This document shows positions 61,201-64,000 of a DNA stretch of 64,000 nucleotides, piece after piece (the stretch's first letter is position 1; each line of letters opens with the position of its first letter). The notes below the pieces were generated by a model. The model made no database searches and was not told the DNA's origin. It saw nothing but the letters and a program-made list of their open reading frames with translations. The DNA is from JAFMPW01 sp041743085 (GTDB lineage: Bacteria; Bacteroidota; Bacteroidia; Flavobacteriales; Flavobacteriaceae), in the NCBI GenBank assembly GCA_041743085.1, contig JBGTNL010000019.1, forward strand, positions 1 through 64,000, given 5' to 3'. The position numbers and the translations under genes were made by a program.

Positions 61201-61529
61201 AAATAACACCCTTACCAACAATTGCCCAGGCATCCAACATTCAGGATATGGCTGTAGAGGATTTGAATAAAGACGGTTTTAAAGATTTGTTAATTGTGGG
61301 CAACAATTATGAAATTAGCACTCAATTGGGTAGGATGGACGCTTTTCATGGCTTAATTTTACAAAACGATGGAAAAGGTGGGTTTTACTGGGCACAAGAT
61401 CAAAACTTTAATGTTTCAGGCCCCGCCAGGCATCTGCAAAAAATTAAAATTAAAGACACGGAGTACTATGTTATTACTATCAATAACAATGCCCCGGTTT
61501 TTCTGATGAAACAAACATCGAAAATTTAA
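58215..61529 (+). CDS. FG-GAP/VCBS-repeat lipoprotein with ASPIC/UnbV domain, copy 1
   Basis: A 1104-residue lipoprotein (MKKIIGLGLLLVIPFFSC). It has repeated calcium-binding propeller motifs of the DxNxDGxxD type (ADFNNDGLVDLYFTSNQNAD, DINGDGLLDIYVCRVGNY, YDLDGDLDMYLMNHS, DLNADGYPDIYVGND, DLDNDGDLDIVVNN) and an ASPIC/UnbV-like stretch (LEISFKGSAGNTFGIGAQVMAY ... VQIIWPNGKHQTLKSVPVNQKLEV near residues 515-600). A second propeller follows. The family (CRTAC1-like) is often found beside SusC/SusD genes; its role is probably glycan or protein binding at the surface, not proven. Confidence 0.85.
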   Translation: MKKIIGLGLLLVIPFFSCSKKEEKRFSKLSSKTTGITFINELKDTPSLNILTYLYYYNGAGVAAADFNNDGLVDLYFTSNQNADRLYINRGDFKFEEVTAAAGIDNSDNWTTGVTHVDINGDGLLDIYVCRVGNYQSLSGKNLLYLNQGINDEGIPFFREEASKFGLDFSGFSTQTAFLDYDLDGDLDMYLMNHSVHPNRSYGRGSLRKVIDSLSGDRLYRNDNGKFTNVSSQAGIFQGKIGYGLGLGVSDLNADGYPDIYVGNDFFENDYLYLNNKNGTFREIISSDETKLGHTTHYSMGNDLADINNDGLSDIISLDMLPEDLQTYKTSGLEYPYPAYQQYLNNGYAPQFMQNTLHLNLGNENFSEVGNLAGISATEWSWGALLADYDNDGLKDLFVSNGIKGATNDMDFINFIANDNIQQRIGKGMSAEDMAFISELPEKKVPNYFFKNNGGFSFSNVTNGWYRKENSFSNGCTYADLDNDGDLDIVVNNVNEEAFVLKNASDKMSRENNYLEISFKGSAGNTFGIGAQVMAYTPKNVIRQENFVSRGYLSSVPNVVHLGVGKISILDSVQIIWPNGKHQTLKSVPVNQKLEVLEKTAKGDFFASPHSQQHSYFTQVDSLIGFEHRDGTSIDFSRDPLIPYANTNNGPDISVADVNNDGLEDLFIGGAKGQASALFLQDDSGNFNKMQENLFEADAMSEDVSQVFFHANRDNFPDLLVVSGGNEYTSGPQLRPRLYLNFHGTFALDTTQFANVAANASKVAAVDFDNDGDMDITITSDQIPHKFGYSPEQFIFRNDGLGHFNNVTSELAEEFRILGNVKDFIWADLDGNGFKDLMAVGEWMPVSVFLNNGNQLQLQKNTGLSGTNGWWSAVVSADFDKDGDTDLVVGNWGLNSKLKASKERPITLYSYDFDNNGSVESVVTYYNGDTETTFASKDELVKQMPFLNKKFLSYRDFANASVKSLFSRDKLKKSFKKKVFELRSLYLENDGTGNFKITPLPTIAQASNIQDMAVEDLNKDGFKDLLIVGNNYEISTQLGRMDAFHGLILQNDGKGGFYWAQDQNFNVSGPARHLQKIKIKDTEYYVITINNNAPVFLMKQTSKI

Positions 61530-61738
61530 AGAATTACTTTGCCAAAGGGAAGGTTAACCCTGAAGCAATGGAATTCTAAATTTTTTAATTATCTTATTTT
61601 CATTTAAATAAAATTTCGCCAACCTATTGATTTAGTGTTATTTATATCGGTTGGTATTGCCCATTTTTTAATTAAATGCCCATTATGGGCTTTCAGATAA
61701 TTAAAAAAATAATGCTAGAAAAGGAAAGCGTAAGCAAT
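61530..61738. other. short spacer between the two VCBS genes
   Basis: AT-rich, with a small perfect inverted repeat GCCCAT-T-ATGGGC at 61678-61690. No gene is visible and no T-run marks it as a terminator. It may hold the promoter of the second copy. Confidence 0.35.
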
Positions 61739-64000
61739 ATGATGCTAATTAGGATGAAAGGGACGATGAGTCTGCTGCTATTGCTGTTATTCATCTCCTG
61801 CACTTCAGACAAAAAAGAGGAAAATAAGGCAGTTAAAAAGGACAAAAATACACTGTTCTCTTTACTTCCCTCTGACAGGACCGGCATTGATTTCGTAAAT
61901 AAGGTGGCCAATCAGAAGGATTTCAACATTTTCAAATACCGGAATTTTTACAACGGAGGCGGGGTGGCAATCGGGGATATAAATAACGATGGCCTGGTTG
62001 ATATTTACTTAACCGGTAATATGGAGCCCAATAAACTATACCTCAACAAAGGAGATTTTACATTTAAGGATATTTCCGCTTCCGCAGGAGTTGAAGGAAA
62101 TAAGCCATGGTCCACTGGGGTAAACATGGTAGATATAAACGCAGACGGCCTTTTGGATATTTACGTGAGTAATGCCGGCAACATGGAAGGGAATAACCAT
62201 GATAATGATCTGTACATCAATAACGGTGATCTTACTTTCACAGAGAAGGCGAACGAATACAATCTGGCCAAAACAGGATTCTCCACTCATGCCACTTTCT
62301 TCGATTATGATAAGGACGGCGACCTTGATGCGTATATTTTGAACAACAGCAACATTCCTGTCAGCAGTCTGGGTTATGCCGAGCAACGGGAGGTGAGGGC
62401 TCAGGATTGGGAAGGGGTACCCGATATTTTTAAAGGGGTTGGAGACATGCTTCTTAGAAATGATAATGGAAAGTTTGTGGATGTTAGCGAAGAAGCAGGC
62501 ATATATGGTAGTCTCATAGGTTTTGGCCTCGGCGTTATGATCGCAGATATCAATAAGGACCTGTACCCGGATATTTATGTATCCAATGATTTTTATGAAC
62601 GGGACTATTTGTACATAAATAATCAGGATGGGACCTTTAAGGAAGATATAAAAAACTGGACCTCTCACCTGTCGTTATCGGCCATGGGGATCGATATGGC
62701 CGACATCAATAACGATGGTCATGCCGAGATATTCATAACCGATATGCTTCCTGAGGCCGATCAACGGGTGAAATCTGTGATGACTTTTGAGGGCTATAAC
62801 GTTTTTAAACTCAAACAAAGCAAAGATTTCTACCAGCAATACATCCAGAATACGCTACAATTGAACAACGGAAATGGCACCTTTTCGGAAGTAGCCTATT
62901 TCAGCGGCGTGGATGCCACCGATTGGAGTTGGGCCGGACTTCTTTTTGATATGGATAACGACGGGTTTCGGGATATTTTTATTACCAATGGGATAAATCA
63001 TGACCTTACCGACCTGGATTTTGTAGACTTTTTTGCGAATGAGATCATTCAGAAAATGGCCTTAACCGGAAGAAAAGAATCAATAGATTCCATCATTGAC
63101 AAAATGCCCATAAGACCGCAACCCAATTATGCCTATAGAAACAATGGTGATATCACTTTTTCCAAGGCGAATAGCGATTGGGGATTTGAAATTCCCAGCA
63201 TGTCCAACGGTGCGGCTTATGGAGATTTGGACAACGACGGTGACCTGGATCTGGTTGTCAACAATGTAAATATGGAGACCTTTGTCTATGAAAACAGGGC
63301 CAACGAACTTACTGATAATCACTACATAAAATTAAAATTCACAGGGCCTGAAAAGAATAAATTCGCCATTGGGGCCACGGTAATGCTCTACTACAACGGG
63401 AACGTTGTACTGCAGGAACTCATTCCATCACGGGGTTTTCAATCATCTATGGATTATGCTATGACCATTGGACTGGGAACCGCTAACACTATTGATTCGC
63501 TGAGAGTGATATGGCCCGATGATAAAACACAAAAATTAGATGAAGTACAGGCAGATCAACTGCTCACCTTAAAGCATTCTGAAGCTCGGGAAAAGTACAG
63601 GCCGTCACATAATAAAGTAAAAAAAGCCTTACTCCGTGAAGTAGACAACAGCCCCCTGACTGCGCATAAAGAAAACAATTACAATGATTTTGACTATGAA
63701 GGGTTAATCTACAAATTACTTTCCCAGGAAGGCCCTGCCCTGGCTACCGCGGATATTAATGGCGATGGAAATGAAGATGTGTTTATCGGAGGCGCCAAAG
63801 GGTTTCCCGGCGTCATCTATTTCCACAGTGGTAATGGCAAATTAAATGCCACTTCGCAAAAATCCTTATCCGCTGACGCCGGTTACGAGGATACCGCCGC
63901 CGCGTTTTTCGACGCTGACGGAGACAAGGATATGGATCTTCTTGTTGGGTCTGGCGGCAATGAGGTTGGTGAAGCCAAGTCCTACAAACCGAGGCTTTAT
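61739..64000 (+). CDS. FG-GAP/VCBS-repeat lipoprotein with ASPIC/UnbV domain, copy 2 (cut by the window end)
   Basis: Open from the ATG at 61739 to the window end, at least 754 residues. In-frame ATGs at 61712, 61742 and 61754 are alternatives; the lipoprotein signal ...SLLLLLLFISC supports a start at or just before 61754. It has the same propeller motifs as copy 1 (DINNDGLVDIYLTGNMEPN, DINADGLLDIYVSNAGN, DYDKDGDLDAYILNN, DLDNDGDLDLVVNN) and the same ASPIC/UnbV segment (LKFTGPEKNKFAIGATVMLY ... LRVIWPDDKTQKLDEVQADQ). It is a tandem paralogue of copy 1 with considerable divergence. The C-terminus is outside the window. Confidence 0.85.
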   Translation, partial: MMLIRMKGTMSLLLLLLFISCTSDKKEENKAVKKDKNTLFSLLPSDRTGIDFVNKVANQKDFNIFKYRNFYNGGGVAIGDINNDGLVDIYLTGNMEPNKLYLNKGDFTFKDISASAGVEGNKPWSTGVNMVDINADGLLDIYVSNAGNMEGNNHDNDLYINNGDLTFTEKANEYNLAKTGFSTHATFFDYDKDGDLDAYILNNSNIPVSSLGYAEQREVRAQDWEGVPDIFKGVGDMLLRNDNGKFVDVSEEAGIYGSLIGFGLGVMIADINKDLYPDIYVSNDFYERDYLYINNQDGTFKEDIKNWTSHLSLSAMGIDMADINNDGHAEIFITDMLPEADQRVKSVMTFEGYNVFKLKQSKDFYQQYIQNTLQLNNGNGTFSEVAYFSGVDATDWSWAGLLFDMDNDGFRDIFITNGINHDLTDLDFVDFFANEIIQKMALTGRKESIDSIIDKMPIRPQPNYAYRNNGDITFSKANSDWGFEIPSMSNGAAYGDLDNDGDLDLVVNNVNMETFVYENRANELTDNHYIKLKFTGPEKNKFAIGATVMLYYNGNVVLQELIPSRGFQSSMDYAMTIGLGTANTIDSLRVIWPDDKTQKLDEVQADQLLTLKHSEAREKYRPSHNKVKKALLREVDNSPLTAHKENNYNDFDYEGLIYKLLSQEGPALATADINGDGNEDVFIGGAKGFPGVIYFHSGNGKLNATSQKSLSADAGYEDTAAAFFDADGDKDMDLLVGSGGNEVGEAKSYKPRLY

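Overview
The window looks like chromosomal DNA of a marine-type member of the Flavobacteriaceae (Bacteroidota). The support is a SusC/SusD pair with lipoprotein lipoboxes, TAnnTTTG-like promoter elements, a mevalonate (not MEP) isoprenoid cluster, an arginine operon built around an acetyl/succinylornithine transcarbamylase, GH65/GH13/beta-phosphoglucomutase maltose genes and xylA/xylB. I see no rRNA, tRNA, phage, insertion sequence or CRISPR array. Genus cannot be decided by eye.

Layout. 1-4.3 kb: envelope genes on the minus strand (an Omp85-like barrel, a GH113-like lipoprotein, a second barrel, a DUF547 protein). 4.8-12.4 kb: a plus-strand run with an FAD oxidoreductase, a membrane polyferredoxin carrying a protease-associated-like insert, a secreted MORN/YwqK protein and three glycosyltransferases that could form a polyprenyl-phosphate-sugar dependent glycosylation route. 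12.8-22.1 kb: an arginine operon in the order GNAT, argG, argC, proC, argD, argF', argB, argE, argH; Ala90 in the transcarbamylase points to succinylated intermediates. 22.4-30.4 kb: the most unusual locus. Two convergent gene pairs meet with a 14-base overlap. One is a beta-lactamase-like serine hydrolase plus an ATP/ADP-translocase-like protein fused to HEAT repeats. The other is a signal-peptide-bearing dikinase with the domain order and motifs of glucan water dikinase, translationally coupled to a second serine hydrolase. 30.9-35.9 kb: mevalonate-pathway operon (mvaD, mevalonate kinase, UbiA-type prenyltransferase) with a nitrilase and an RluB-type pseudouridine synthase. 35.9-37.0 kb: tspO and a frameshifted DUF1697 gene. 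37.1-41.6 kb: glycerol kinase, a 7 x 7-bp tandem repeat, an aquaglyceroporin, a BaiN/HI0933 flavoprotein and a glycerophosphodiesterase. 41.8-48.2 kb: maltose module (GH13, GH65, pgmB, LacI regulator). 48.5-58.0 kb: SusC/SusD behind a clear LacI-type operator, then xylulokinase, xylose isomerase and a sodium/solute symporter. 58.2-64.0 kb: two tandem FG-GAP/VCBS lipoproteins, the second cut by the window edge.

How it fits together: the right half is carbohydrate capture and catabolism, with one LacI-family gene and one operator between a maltose arm and a xylose arm. The left half is envelope biogenesis and amino-acid biosynthesis. An interspersed, hairpin-containing intergenic repeat occurs at least six times (about 107, 4711, 20718, 22204, 30751 and 41689), always in the same orientation.

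All functional calls rest on motif reading by eye, without database searches.
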